Positions 43,633 through 55,040 of a DNA stretch of 64,000 nucleotides are shown piece by piece (the first letter of the stretch is position 1; the number at the start of each line of letters is the position of its first letter). Both the position numbers and the translations under genes were made by a program. The DNA is from Zopfochytrium polystomum (taxonomy: Eukaryota; Chytridiomycota; Chytridiomycetes; Chytridiales; Chytridiaceae), in NCBI GenBank assembly GCA_025765615.1, contig JAIVFJ010000157.1:62001-126000 (forward strand). Reading direction: 5' to 3'. The notes beneath the pieces are model-generated. The model was not told the DNA's origin. It did no database searches and saw only the letters and a program-made list of their open reading frames with translations.

Positions 43633-46324
43633 ATGCCGGCAGCCGGATGGTCCGCCATCGCCGGTGGCGCCCCGTCCCAAGCCGATCTGTACTACCAGCA
43701 ACAGCAGCAGCAGCAGCAGCAGCAAGGCGCTCCACACCTCTACCAACAGCAGCAGCAAATCGTGCCTGACCCGCATCAGGTGCACCACCAGCACCAGCAA
43801 CAGCAGCAACAGTTCCTCTACACCCCGCTCCACCTCCAGCCACAACACCAACAGCCGCAGTTCGCACCGCACCAACAGCAGCAGCAGCCGCCGCCGCCGC
43901 CGCAGCTGTCCGTCGCGGGCCTGCAGGCCGTGCCATCGGCGCTGCCCGGGATGCCGGTGCCCCAGATCGCAGGTGTGGATATGGGCGCGGCTGGCGCGGC
44001 GGCGGGCGTGCCCCCGTCGAAGGCGTCCGCGCCTGCCGGATCGAGCAGCAGCGGCAATGGAGGTGAGACAGAAAAGCGGTGCCCACTCTTTCCCAAAGCG
44101 GGAAGGAAGGGACAGCCTTGCACCCCCACCACCCACTCTCTCCTTTTTCGGACGACGGGCGATCTTGTTGTTCTTGTTGTAGATTTCTACTCTTCAGAGT
44201 GCGCCGCCCCTTTGCTGAGGAGATCCATATGCTTTCGCCCGATCAAGGCTTTCAACCCAATTAACCACCAACCCCTCCTTCCTCTTTTGTTGACTCTTCA
44301 GAGATTATTGAAGAGCAGATTGACGACGGGGATGGCTCCGGCGACGACGACGACGGCCCTGCACCTGCTGTAAAGGGCAAGTCGACCGGGCGGAGAAAGA
44401 TCAAGATCGAGTACATCGAGGACAAGTCGCGGCGGCATATCACGTTCTCCAAGAGAAAGGCGGGCATTATGAAAAAGGTGACGCGGCCAGGGCCGTTATT
44501 ATTCGCTGTATGATATCAATGCTGACATTTTCCCCTCCTCCACTCTATCCATGCCCCGAAAAGGCCTTTGAACTGTCCGTTTTGACCGGCACGCAAGTGC
44601 TGCTGCTCGTCGCCTCGGAGACTGGCCACGTGTACACGTTTGCGACCACCAAGCTGCAACCTCTCATCACAAAGCCGGAAGGGAAGCAGCTGATCCAACT
44701 TTGCCTGAACGCTCCCGATGAGAGAGAGACAGCGGACCCTCGTGCGCCAGACGCGCGGGGCACGAGGACGCCAACGACGCCGCAACACTCGTACGTGCCC
44801 CACCAGAGCGCTCCAGCCCCGCATCAGCCGCAGCCACCTTTGCACACGCCCCAGCCGGACCTGCAGCAGCAGCACCTTCACGCGCTCCATCAGCAGCAGC
44901 AAGCTCAAGCTCAAGCCCACGCCCAAGCTCAGGCGGCGATGCAGCAGCACCAACAGCAACTTCAGCAGCAGCAGCAACAGCAGCATCAGCAGGCAGCACA
45001 AGCGGCTCATCACCAGCAATTCCAGAGCCACCTCGTGGCGCAACAGTCGCTATACTCACCAGCGACACCTGGAATGGGGATGGTGCTTCCTGGCCAGCTC
45101 ATGCCCGAATCGCACTTATCCCCAGTGTTTATGCACCCACAGCAAATGACGCCAGAGGAGCACCAGCATCACGCCATGATTCAACAGCAGCAACACCAGC
45201 AGCAACTGCAACAACAACACCACCAGCAGCAACAGCAGCAGCTCCACCAGCAGCAGCTGCAGCAACAGCAACAGCAGCATCAACTTCAACAACTGCAACC
45301 CCCAATGTACCTGGGCTCCTCGAATCAAGGCATAGTGCAATATCATCCCGTGTCCTCGCTATTGCCAGAGTCGATTACACAGCTGCCAACCAGTGTTCCT
45401 TCCCCTCGGTCATCGCATCAAGTGCTACCGCCAACCATTCGGTCGCCAACGACGCAACCGTCTTTCGCCCCAGCTACGCCTGTGTACGCAATGTATGGAT
45501 ACGACGCACAGCGCCAACAACAACAGCAACAGGAGCAGCAACAGCAACACGAGCTTCAACAGCACCAACTGCAGCTTCAGCAGCAGCACCAGCAACAACA
45601 ACAGCAGCAGCAGCAGCATCAGCACCAGTTTCAGCAGCACCAGCAGCACCAGCAGCACCACGAGCTGCTTGCAGCGCCAAATCCGCTGAACCCTGGATCG
45701 CCTGCGCGCTCGGGGGAAGCAGAACTCATATCCAACATCCTCGCGCCGCCCACCGACTCGACAATCACGTACCAACCGTTGCACACCCAGCTCTCTCAGA
45801 ACGCGACTTTGCCGCCCGCTGTCGCGCCACCCGGGATCGGCGTGTCGAGCGCACCAGCCGATGTTGCAGCCGCGCCGGGCGAAGACCTCTGGATGGTGCA
45901 ACAGCAGCTCGCGGCGGCCATTGGCGCCGACGGCAGCGGGAGTGGCACCGTCGCCGCGGACCCCAACTCGGCGTCCGACCCTGAAGCGGCGGCCCTCGCA
46001 GCGTCCGGTCCGTCTGCGACCGACGGGTTGACATCGGCAGAACCACAACACGCACCGCCGCCGGACGCGTCGGAGGCCGCGGAACTTCCCCCGGTTTCTG
46101 ACGCGGCAGCGGTGCAGCCGGACGGCGGCGACGACGCGTGGAGCCGCAAGCGGAAAGCCGGCGAAGAGCCGGAGGGCGCGGCACCCGACGGTCGGCGGTT
46201 CAAGGGCGACGCGGAGGTGACAGATGGCGATGGCGCGGCGACCAACGCTCCGCCGGCGCCGCCGCAACAGGATCTGCCCGAGGACGTTGGCGCCGAGAAG
46301 TTGACGGCGGCGGGAAGCGAGTGA
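43633..46324 (+). CDS. SRF/MCM1-type MADS-box transcription factor, Q-rich
   Basis: Sequence-specific nuclear DNA-binding regulator (CArG-box type). Exons: 43633-44062, 44302-44477, 44564-46324; 788 aa, phases consistent. The N-terminal 140 residues are Gln/His/Pro-rich. An acidic patch (DDGDGSGDDDD) precedes the MADS box at about residues 172-230: GRRKIKIEYIEDKSRRHITF, KRKAGIMKKAFELSVLTGTQ, LVASETGHVYTF. This matches the SRF/MCM1 type I class, not MEF2. Intron 2 cuts the MADS box after MKK. The long C-terminal region is dominated by CAG/CAA runs encoding poly-Gln interrupted by His and Pro, then an Ala/Asp-rich end with KRKAGEEP, a possible nuclear signal. Fungal Mcm1 proteins are often much shorter (about 200-300 aa), so the Q-rich extension is notable. 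Confidence 0.93.
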
Positions 46325-47317
46325 GAGGATCGTCCGTATGCTTTTTGCAAAACACAGTGCGACGTTCCCCCTGTTGGTACCCCCCTCCTTTGGTCCTTTC
46401 GTTTGCATCTTCTCCTCTTTCGGTTTTTCGTTTGTTTCTCATTTCTTCTTTCCTCGTCCTCCACTTTTCTTGCCGCCCCCCCTTACTACAGTTCTGCCCA
46501 GCTCGCACACAACACGATGTACACCAACACACACAACAACTTATTCAACTCAAAAGCACGCACACGTCATACTTCTTTGTTCACCTGCTGCCCCTTCCCA
46601 CTTCAATCCGAAAATGTCATTTCCAGTTTTACTCGGCTGTGTTTTTCACTTTCCTCGTCCAACGTTTTCACAAGCCCTGCTCCCCGGAAAAGAAATACTC
46701 CACCCTTCCCCCCTTCGTCGGGCCATCTTTACTTGATTTTTTTTGCCCCAATGACTTCTTTGGCCGTCTTCCTTTTTTTCTTTCTTTTTTCCTTCTTTTT
46801 CCGTCCCACTTTTCCTCCTTCTATCCTCCAGGTTGCGTCGCAGCTCTTTTTTTCTTCTTTGCGCCGCCCCGATTTCCACTCCCTCAACCCCCTCTTTTTT
46901 TCCCCCCCTTTTGCTCTTCCCTCTCTTTTCTTAGGTTACTTTCTTCCCCGAGCGAGCCAACTTCTTTGACTGGTTGGCGCGCCAGTTGCCCCCCGGGCGA
47001 AAGAAAAAAAAGAAAAATAAAGAGGCGAAAAAAGAAACCTAGTCGAAAAGCGATGAAATCCATCTCTCCGCGAATTTTTTTTCTTCTCTTTCATCTTTAT
47101 TTTTTCGGTTGGTGGGAGGCTAAAGCGCGAAGAAGGTTCGTTCGCTCGCCCATCCATTTAATCATTCGGTGAAATCATGTTATCTTACCGAGTTTTTCTT
47201 AACATGAGCGACGATTGTTCAACGACTCTATACTGTTTTCTTTTTTCCTTTTTTGTTTCCTCCTCTCTTCCGGCTGAATATCTACCTATAAACGCCAATA
47301 ATGAATAATCCAAAACT

Positions 47318-47349
<32 letters not shown>

Positions 47350-48623
47350 CTGGTGGTGGCTCCTAATCTGCCAGTGTGGGTGTGAGTGAGCGTTTTCTTT
47401 GAAACTGAGAGAAATAGCGGGACACCGGGGGGAACGACCGACTTGAGCGAAATGCCACACTTCAGGTCTGCAAGAGACGTGGACACGTACGAATGCGGAA
47501 GGAGCCTCGCGATGTGAAACAGGGCCGAGCGCCGAGATAGGAAAAGGGTTGATCGCCGGAAACATGAGGGCGTTAGCTTTCCGCGGGCTCGACAGCAGGG
47601 CGCTCATGCCTCCCTTTCCCCTTTTTTTGGTATCACTCACGCCTAAACCCTGAAGAAATGGTTGCATCTTTCGCTGCTGGGACGATTGAACCTTTGCGTC
47701 CGCAGCGCTGGCAGTCCTCGCTTATTAATTCGCAGTAATCGAGTTAAGCGTTTTCCGAGCACCCAATGCCCAGAGTGATCGACATTATGGCAGTGCCCTG
47801 ACACGTCTTTTGACGAATTGTCTTTTGACCCCAACCTTTGTTTTACTCCCTCCTTTCCTTCATGTAAACCGAAAAAAAATAGCGCCGGTCTACTACCGAC
47901 TTGCCGGTGGCCGTGAAGCGCGCGGCGACGGCCGACCCATGGCTGTGGTGGGGTCGTGGGTGGTGGGCGAGCTGGCCGCCCTGCGGTAGCAGCAGCATCT
48001 TCCGTGGCCGTCGTCGTCGTCGTGCGGCCGCAGTGGCCTGGCCCTGCCGGTTTCGCTGGGCAAAGAGTAAAAAAGTGATCGCAAAGAATGCTCCTGCGCT
48101 GCCTCTTCGCCGCCCCGCCGCCCCGCCGCCCTCTACCGACGCTTCGGAGGTGGGAGGAGGAAAATGCGGGCCTTCCTTTTTATCACGCATTACTGCTGTT
48201 TGGTGACCAGAAGAACAACAAAATACGAACAGGAAAAGTGGAAGCGGCCACCGCTTTTTATACCGTCTTTGCAAACAAGCCAAAGTGTATGAAACAGAGT
48301 GCGTAACCAGAGCATACAGCAAAAAAAAAAAAAAAAAAGCAAAAAAAAAAAAGAAAACAAGGAAACATGAATGAAAGCAGCGCAAGAGCACCACCGCCTG
48401 TCTGGCTGAGCCCTCGTGTGCTTTGCAAATCTGTTACTTCGCTGCTTAAAGCCAGCTGCGTTGCGAATTTTATTTTCTTTGAAGCCAAAGGCAAACAACC
48501 ATTCAGAAGACAGGTCTAATGACGCTCCCGTGTGACAGGTGGTCGGGAAAGACAGGAAAAGAAGTGAGAAGAAAGAAGCCAAACAGCCAAACATAGCAGT
48601 CCTCCAAAAAAGAACGTGTGGCC
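46325..48623. other. Intergenic
   Basis: 3' flank of the MADS gene is very pyrimidine-rich (46380-46960). A ~31-base T-run lies at about 47319-47349, and A-runs at about 48321-48351. No gene recognised. Confidence 0.6.
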
Positions 48624-49899
48624 TCAGAATAGACCGAAAGCCAGTTTCACTTTGACCAGCGGTTGCGGCAACATGTTGCGACGGGACACCGCCGCCGAGT
48701 AGTAAATCGATCCGACTGTCGTCGTCACCGCCGCGTACCCGGACGCCGACGCCGACGCCTGCACCGCGTACTTCCCTACGGGTCCGTACAGCGATTGGTC
48801 GACTGGCTCAATGAGCGTGACCTCGGCGGTGTCAAAAATCGCGTTCCCCGACGCGGTCTTGTCCCTGGGCACCTCGTCCATCACCACATCCCAATGCTCG
48901 ACGAGGCGGCCGTCGCGCACGCGAAAAATGTCCGTCGCGACGCTGGTGACGTTGGCCTCGGGGAACCGGAACCTGTCGTGCACAAACACCACGTCGCACT
49001 TTGCCGTCGCCAGGCCGAATTCGAACGGCATCGTCGCCGTCGGCCCGAACGACGCCAGCAGCTGCTTCAGCCCTGTGATGTTGCCCGGCACCCCCGGGTG
49101 GTGCTGCAGGTACGGGTCGCGCACGTAGTCCTCGACGACGACCGACTTGTTGGTAAAGAGCTGGTTCAGAGCCGTCTGCACGAACGCGATGTTGGCCGGG
49201 CCTGTCCCCGGGTCGCAGGCGGCCGCGTCCGTGAGGTAGCCGTTGCGCTCCGTGGCGGGCGAGATCAGGTTCGCTTCGGTGAAGGGCTGGATGATGTCCC
49301 AGTGCTCGGCGATGCGGCCGCCCGAGACGCGGAAGAAGTCGACGATCACGCTGCTGGTGTTGGTGGCGCCGTCGGTGACGAGGGAGTGCGTGGCCACGAT
49401 GTTTTGCTGCGAGGTGACCATGCCGACGTCGTAGGTCAAGTTGCTGTAGCTGACAAAGGTCTTGAGGGCGTCTACGCCGTTCGGGGCGGTTCTACGGGAT
49501 GGGAAATGGAAAGGGAGGGGTGGGTCGGTTTCAAATTCGAAAGACGAGGGGGTTGTAGGGGTTGCTCACGGATTATGCTGGATGTAGTTGGGCAACCAAG
49601 CTTTGTCAACGATGGTTAGGTCTCGGTCATTGAATAGGGTGATGAGCTGCAGACGAGTAAACGAAAATGCAGTCAGTGTTCACGGTTGGTGCGGATTCGA
49701 TCGCCAAACGAACAGTGGGAACTCACTGCAGTGTACACAAAAGCCTCAACGTTGTTCAGGTTCGTGTTCCCGAATAGAAATCCGGACGCGCTCACAGCAG
49801 AGGCTGTGCCGACTGCAGCAAGGGTGAGGAGATGGATTCTAGTGGTTTGGGATTCAGTGGACTTTTTCGTGTGCATAGAGGGAGCATTTCTTACTGCAT
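48624..49899 (-). CDS. Secreted protein with two SnoaL-like (NTF2-fold) domains
   Basis: Exons: 49895-49899, 49727-49838, 49570-49646, 48624-49491; 353 aa, all phases consistent. The 5-base first exon gives MQ followed by the signal peptide IHLLTLAAVGTASA. An unspliced alternative starts at ATG 49876 (MHTKKST...), with a poorer leader. Two tandem SnoaL-like domains are seen. The first carries YIQHNP, FFRVSGGRIAEHWDIIQP and LFTNKS. The second carries YLQHHPGVPG, FGLATAKCDVVFVHDRF and IFRVRDGRLVEHWDV. Domains of this fold act as polyketide cyclases, steroid-isomerase-like enzymes or non-enzymatic pockets. No substrate can be assigned. The C-terminal ~60 residues are Ala/Ser/Tyr-rich with no membrane segment. 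Confidence 0.82.
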
Positions 49900-50045
49900 T
49901 TGAGTTGTGCGGCGGAGCACGTTTGGAGTTGCTAAGCTTGTTGTTGGCTTGAGATGTTCGCTGTGGGCAGCCCGTACTTATACCCTGAGCAGAATTTTCA
50001 GCTTGCTCCTCTCTGTCCTCTCTCTGTCTCTCTCTCTCTCGTCTG

Positions 50046-50085
<40 letters not shown>

Positions 50086-50475
50086 TCTCTCTCTCTCTCT
50101 CGCAGTCTCCATCTATTTCCTTTCTTCCTCTCTGCATCTTCCTCTGCATCCTCTCTTCTCTTCTCTTCTCCAAAGATGTCTCCGACGGAGCCCGCCGTCA
50201 GCGACTCCGACAGCCCGATCCGACAACCCCGACGCTATGGACTTGTCAATCAATCAGTGGAAACAGACAGGGAGAGAGACAGAGTGAGACACAGAGATGT
50301 CGTGGCCCTCGGATCGCAGTTTGGTGCTTCCAACCACCTTACAGCTGGCAGCTGCGCGCGTTCGCAAGGAATCGCTTTGCCCACCACCTCCCCCTTCCCC
50401 CCCCGCCCCTCTCAGACCAGAGGCTTTCAACTTTGAAAGCAGCGAGCGACCATTTGATCATAGCCTTTTCACGAG
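49900..50475. other. Intergenic with (CT)n/(CA)n tract
   Basis: A mixed CT/CA simple-sequence tract at about 50017-50102 lies upstream of the SnoaL-like gene. It is probably part of the divergent promoter region shared with the LRR-like gene. No coding sequence. Confidence 0.55.
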
Positions 50476-52574
50476 ATGGGCGTGCAAAATGATGGCAACC
50501 TTCCACAAATGTAAGCCTCCATGAATACACCAAAACTAGCAAACGAAGCACCAGGGCATTGTTAAAAGTACTCTCAGGTGTGCTTTCGCGCCGGTGGTGC
50601 CGAAAAGTGTCTCCCTTCAGGTGAAAGACAGACACAAAGCAAGACTGCGCCACACAGAAAGGTCTGGCCTTCATCGACTCTGCGATCATGCGAGGCGATC
50701 GACGTCAAACGACAGCCGATGGTTTATCTCATTTATCCTTGGCCCTGCAGAAAGTGCGCTGAGATCAATGAATCTCGAACCAAACGATTTCAAAGGGAAT
50801 CGCCTGAATGCTTGGACCAGCCGTCTCCGTTCTGTTGGGACTGGTAAGGTGATACACCTTTTTGTGTGCCCATCTCTTCGGCGAACGGTTGTTTGCCCTA
50901 CTTATCTTTCCCCTTCGCACTGAAAGTCAGGCCACAACTTTTTGTTCGACGAGAAAAGCTGTTCGTCCAACGATGCAGCGATCCAAGAAGGGATAAGATG
51001 CGTTGGGTGGCTTTCGACGGTCAAAGCTACCGACCCCAAGCTGATCATATCCATCGGGTTGAGTCCCAAAGTGGCGGCGGCAAACGCGCTTCGCAAGCTC
51101 TTTGCCAAGCGCAGTCCGACCCCCGCCTCGGTCTTTTTGCAAACGTTGCTGGCGCATCCGTCGCTTCGCCAGGCTCGGCGACCGATCACCCTCGATGTGC
51201 ATTTTGAAGCCACCAACCAGCAAGGGCTTGAAGCCGCTCTGGAGACGCTACACGACAAGTTTTTTTCGCCGTCGTCGGCTTTGCGCGCAGGGTTTCTCAG
51301 CTTTGACTGCGGTCTCTCCAACAAGATTTTGTGGACTGTGGGCATCTTTCTGCGAGATCCGGGCTGCAGATTTAAGTCCTTGCGTTTGGAAAACATTGCG
51401 TGCCAGGAGTACAACTCCTTGGATCTCCATTCGAACTTGGGGGCTGCCTGATGGGCGCTCAAACTGTGACCGAACTCCACCTCGAACAAGTCATGCTCGG
51501 CGCAGAGTTTGCCGTGGCCGTGGGCGAAGCTGTTTCCATGTTGCCCAACATCAGGTCCCTGACGCTCACGATCCTTCGACCCCACTTTGCGTCGTTCGTG
51601 AAGTTTCTAAACTCAAAGGGAACCGGCTGCAGCATCTGGAAGTGACGCTGAATGCTTTGCATGACGAACGCGCGAACCGCGTATCGGTGGCCGAGAGCGT
51701 CGGCGTGCTGCTTCGGTCCAAGCGGCTCGTTTCATTCTCTTTGGAGTGGCACACCGTCCAACGTTCTTTCCAAGAGGCCGAAACTCCGGTACTCGATGCG
51801 CTCGAGAGCAACCCGTCCTCTCCGCTGCTGTCGCTCTGCCTGCCCTGGGTCCCATCTGACGCCGCAGTCCGTCGCCTCGTCCGCACTCTCACCCGCGGCT
51901 CCAACCTCCGCCGAATCCGACTGGGGTCCGACGACATCAGCGTCAGCAACTTCGCCGCGCTTCTCGACGCCTCGCCGCTGTGCAAGCTGGACGTTGTCGA
52001 AGCCTGGCTCGAGACCGGGCCGCTCCCGGAAGCGGCCGCGGCGGCCGTCCCGACACTCGTCGCCGTGTTCGAGCACGCGACGCTGACCGTCGCCGGGCTC
52101 CACAGCGACTACAGGAGCCACGTGGCGGAGGCGGTCAAGGACGCGGCGGCCGCGAACCCTTGGCTGTGCAGCGGCGTGGTGAGGGACTTTGACCTCGACG
52201 CGCGGCGGCGCGCTCAGTGGTCGAGCTCCGGCGGACTCGGCCCCGCGCCGGCCGCCCTCGCCTTGGAGAAGACTGCGATCGCAAAGACTCTCTTGCGTTG
52301 CGCTAGGATGCTCCTTTTCGCAACTTCGACGAGGGTTGTTTCGGAAGCTCACGTCCAGCACATGATTCTGTCGTGCAACCTTTGGGAAGCTGTCCTGAAG
52401 GCGCTCATGCGTGGATGGTTCCTCCCGCGTGACATCAATGACGTGCTCAGGGCGATGGGCGACCGTCGGTCGATTGGGCGGCTGCTGAGGGTAAGCGATC
52501 GGTGCGGGGCGATGGAGGAGCGGCAGTTTGTGTGGAGGTGTGTTGCATTTTTGAATGAAGCGGCCCAGTCGTAA
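50476..52574 (+). CDS. LRR-like protein, frame broken twice
   Basis: Best model: exons 50476-50510, 50578-50843 and 50931-52574, with both introns GT-AG and phase-compatible. Product about 635 residues if continuous. It has repeated Leu-patterned segments typical of ribonuclease-inhibitor/F-box-type LRRs: VTELHLEQVMLG, IRSLTLTILRP, LQHLEVTLNAL, LVSFSLEWHTV, SPLLSLCLPWV, LRRIRLGSDDI, LCKLDVVEAWL. The C-terminal ~150 residues (about 52150-52574) are helical without LRRs. The last exon changes frame at the G-run 51439-51443 and again near 51604-51620, each by one missing base. So either the gene is decaying or these are sequence errors. Function unknown; no F-box recognised. Confidence 0.55.
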
Positions 52575-52738
52575 ACAATGGCCATCGGAGACAATAAAAA
52601 AGTCTTGGGGGGAAATGTATACTTCAATGTTGACCCATTTATTCAAAAAGTGGTGTAGTTTTTGGGACCTACTGCTTTCGAAAAGTCCTTAGCAGATATA
52701 ACTCTTGCCCCGATGTATAAAAACCTCTACTTCCAATC

Positions 52739-54380
52739 TCAAAGCCCTTGCAACCTGCGACAAGCCCCATCGTCACCGCGGAGATGACACTTGCCCCAGC
52801 TCGCACTTTTCTTGTACCTTCTCGTAATGTCCACTATGGATCCAGTAAGAAGGCGGGGTGAGGTGCGAATGTAAGAATAATTACACTAGTAGGCTACATA
52901 TGTCAAAGCCCACATTTTACTTACCTGTTTCCCCAATGAGGTCGTACCGAAAATTTGTAGAATTCCCAACGCTGGCGCCGCTACATGAGCCCGAATGAAC
53001 GCCGATTCGCATTCGGCATTCTTGTTTCACTTTGCCCTTCATGAATGACGACTTGTTGAACGTGTCCGTCACATACGTCTCCATTCGCAGAGCAACCAAA
53101 CACACTGAGACAGAGCCCAGTGATGATCCGCGTCCACCGCAAGTGACGAGCACGCAACGTATGCGTCACCTTTCAGTTCATTTCGATGTCAGTATTGATA
53201 AATGGAAACGGAGGCGAACCGATCGTCGTGATTTTTTCCGTGCCAAACTCTTCGGTGAGACGATCAAAGTACGTGAACATGTTGTTTACCATTTGGAAAA
53301 TCTGCACCCCTTGAACAACGCTCGACATTGCGGTAAATCTGTTAAGCCGTTGGGCCAGTCAAAGGCCGAGATTTGAGAAATATACCCCATTATGTCCATT
53401 TGCAGAACTGTGGCCATAGAGAACTCCTCATACCCTTGTGTTCCAGGGCTCAAAAGAAGCTGCGCGGTTACTCTACCGGGTTGCACAGTGTTGAGTAGGT
53501 GCGTGGATTTCCAATCTTCTACGTTGGTCAATTTGCTTGTGATGTCAATGTCGACTTTAAACGTCTGCTTTTGTTCTGCGAGTATAGACTGTGAAGAACA
53601 AGCAGGAAGCTCATAATGATTGGAATTGTGAACGGCGCCAAGCGCATGATTAGCGAAGAATTGAGCCTTCCGCACGCAAATGACCACACAAGAGAAAACG
53701 TAGATGGCACTCATTCAGAACGAGCCAGATATTCCAGAGAGGCAACAGACTGCCACAAATCCGCAGTTTGCGAATGGGCCGGCAACGTCAGATAACTGGT
53801 TTGCAAAAGAGAAATCAGCCAAGGGGTACATGGATATTCCAACAAACTTGCCAGCAAGGGAATCGGGGTCAAAAGTAGGTGTAAGTAATTGTCAGTTGAG
53901 TTTGCGAGAACGCTCACATTCAGTATAATTATAAATGTTATGCCCACTGTCGAGCCCATAGCTAGCCAAACGACCGGAGCACCGCCTTTCCAAACGGTTG
54001 CCAATATGTAAAAAAAAGATAATAATCTCGCAGACTGCCAGCAGTCCAGACAGCGTGCTCAAACCACCTCCCGATAGGTAGAAATAGAACAAAGTAACAA
54101 CGAGGTAGAAATTGAGGCAGAATGAGCTGCGAATAATCAACCGTAGAAGAGTGTTGTTCGATAGTAAGGCTCCTCGGCCACGTGCGATTAAAATTGAAGA
54201 AGCATCCTCCGCCAGAGCGTTATCGAGTGAAGGGATCGGTAGTGTGGCAAAGATCGTTTTTAGTGATGACCTAACGCACGCACGCAGGAACTCTTTCAAG
54301 CGATCCGCGCATTTCAAAGTATTGCGCTGCTGATTTTGTGACTGGGCGGCATCGCGATCAGGAAATGCGGTGGTGGCCAT
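52739..54380 (-). CDS. Membrane class III nucleotide cyclase, frame broken
   Basis: Makes cAMP or cGMP. Catalytic-domain exons: ...-53386, 53220-53338, 52925-53169, 52739-52833, separated by very short introns (47, 50, 91 bases). First metal Asp in MDIMGFTAMS; then FTYFDRLTEEFG and TEKITTIGDAY, where GDAY is the second metal Asp, completed across the 53170-53219 intron. MRIGVHSGSCSGA and YDLIGETV follow. The transition-state Asn-x3-Arg is Asp-x3-Arg (VDITRR). The purine-specificity position is Thr, not the Lys of adenylyl or Glu of guanylyl cyclases, so the substrate is not assigned. N-terminal residues (start 54380) hold several TM segments (FCLNFYLVVTLFYFYLSGG, STVGITFIIILNVSVLA). The frame changes at the 8-base A-run 54010-54017 and again near 53100, so an intact product needs corrected sequence or unusual splicing. 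Confidence 0.65.
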
Positions 54381-55040
54381 CCTCGTGGCGCTGAAAGACC
54401 GCTTCGTCAGTGTTGGAAACTCGTTGCAGTGGTTGGCTTGAGCTGTGGATCGAATGGCGGACCCATTACTGAGATCACACTCTTGGTGACAAACAGGGGG
54501 CTCAAATATTGATTGGCCTTGTATTGCACCAACCGACTATTACTAATCTGCCAGATCTCGATCAAGCAGAACGCTCCATGGTGCGAGAGGAGAAGCCCCA
54601 AACATGTGAGACAGTGCTGGGGGCGAAGCAAAGGCGTCTACGGCCAAAGAAGGAAGTAGAATGTAAGCACATCCAAACTGCAGTGTCGATGGGCAGAGTA
54701 ACGCCGGAGAAGCTGTGCGGCGTCAGAAATCGGTGGTGGTTGATTCTAGGACGTCGAGTGCGCAGCGCGAGGTGGCGCCCTCTTCATTTGATTTTGAGCA
54801 ACCGTGGTTCGTAAGGAAACAACCGAGGGAAAGAAAAACAAGAAACAGGCCAAAATAAGGAGACAGAGAGGCCTTGGGGCTGAGCATCGTGCATCGCGCC
54901 GAAGCACAGGAAGGAGAGAGAACAACAAGGGAGGACGAAAAAGGTGCTTGGAAAGAAGCAAGGACAACACCGTGGCAGCTCCACCGCGGGGGTAACCTTT
55001 CCGTTGCCCACGCTTCCTACTTTTCCCCAAACCTTAACCC
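54381..55040. other. Intergenic
   Basis: Upstream region of the cyclase gene and 3' flank of threonine synthase. Nothing recognised. Confidence 0.55.

Noticed and set aside
46138..47172. 344-aa open frame overlapping the end of the MADS gene
   Set aside because: Runs through the MADS 3' end in another frame and into pyrimidine-rich flank, giving Phe/Ser/Pro runs.
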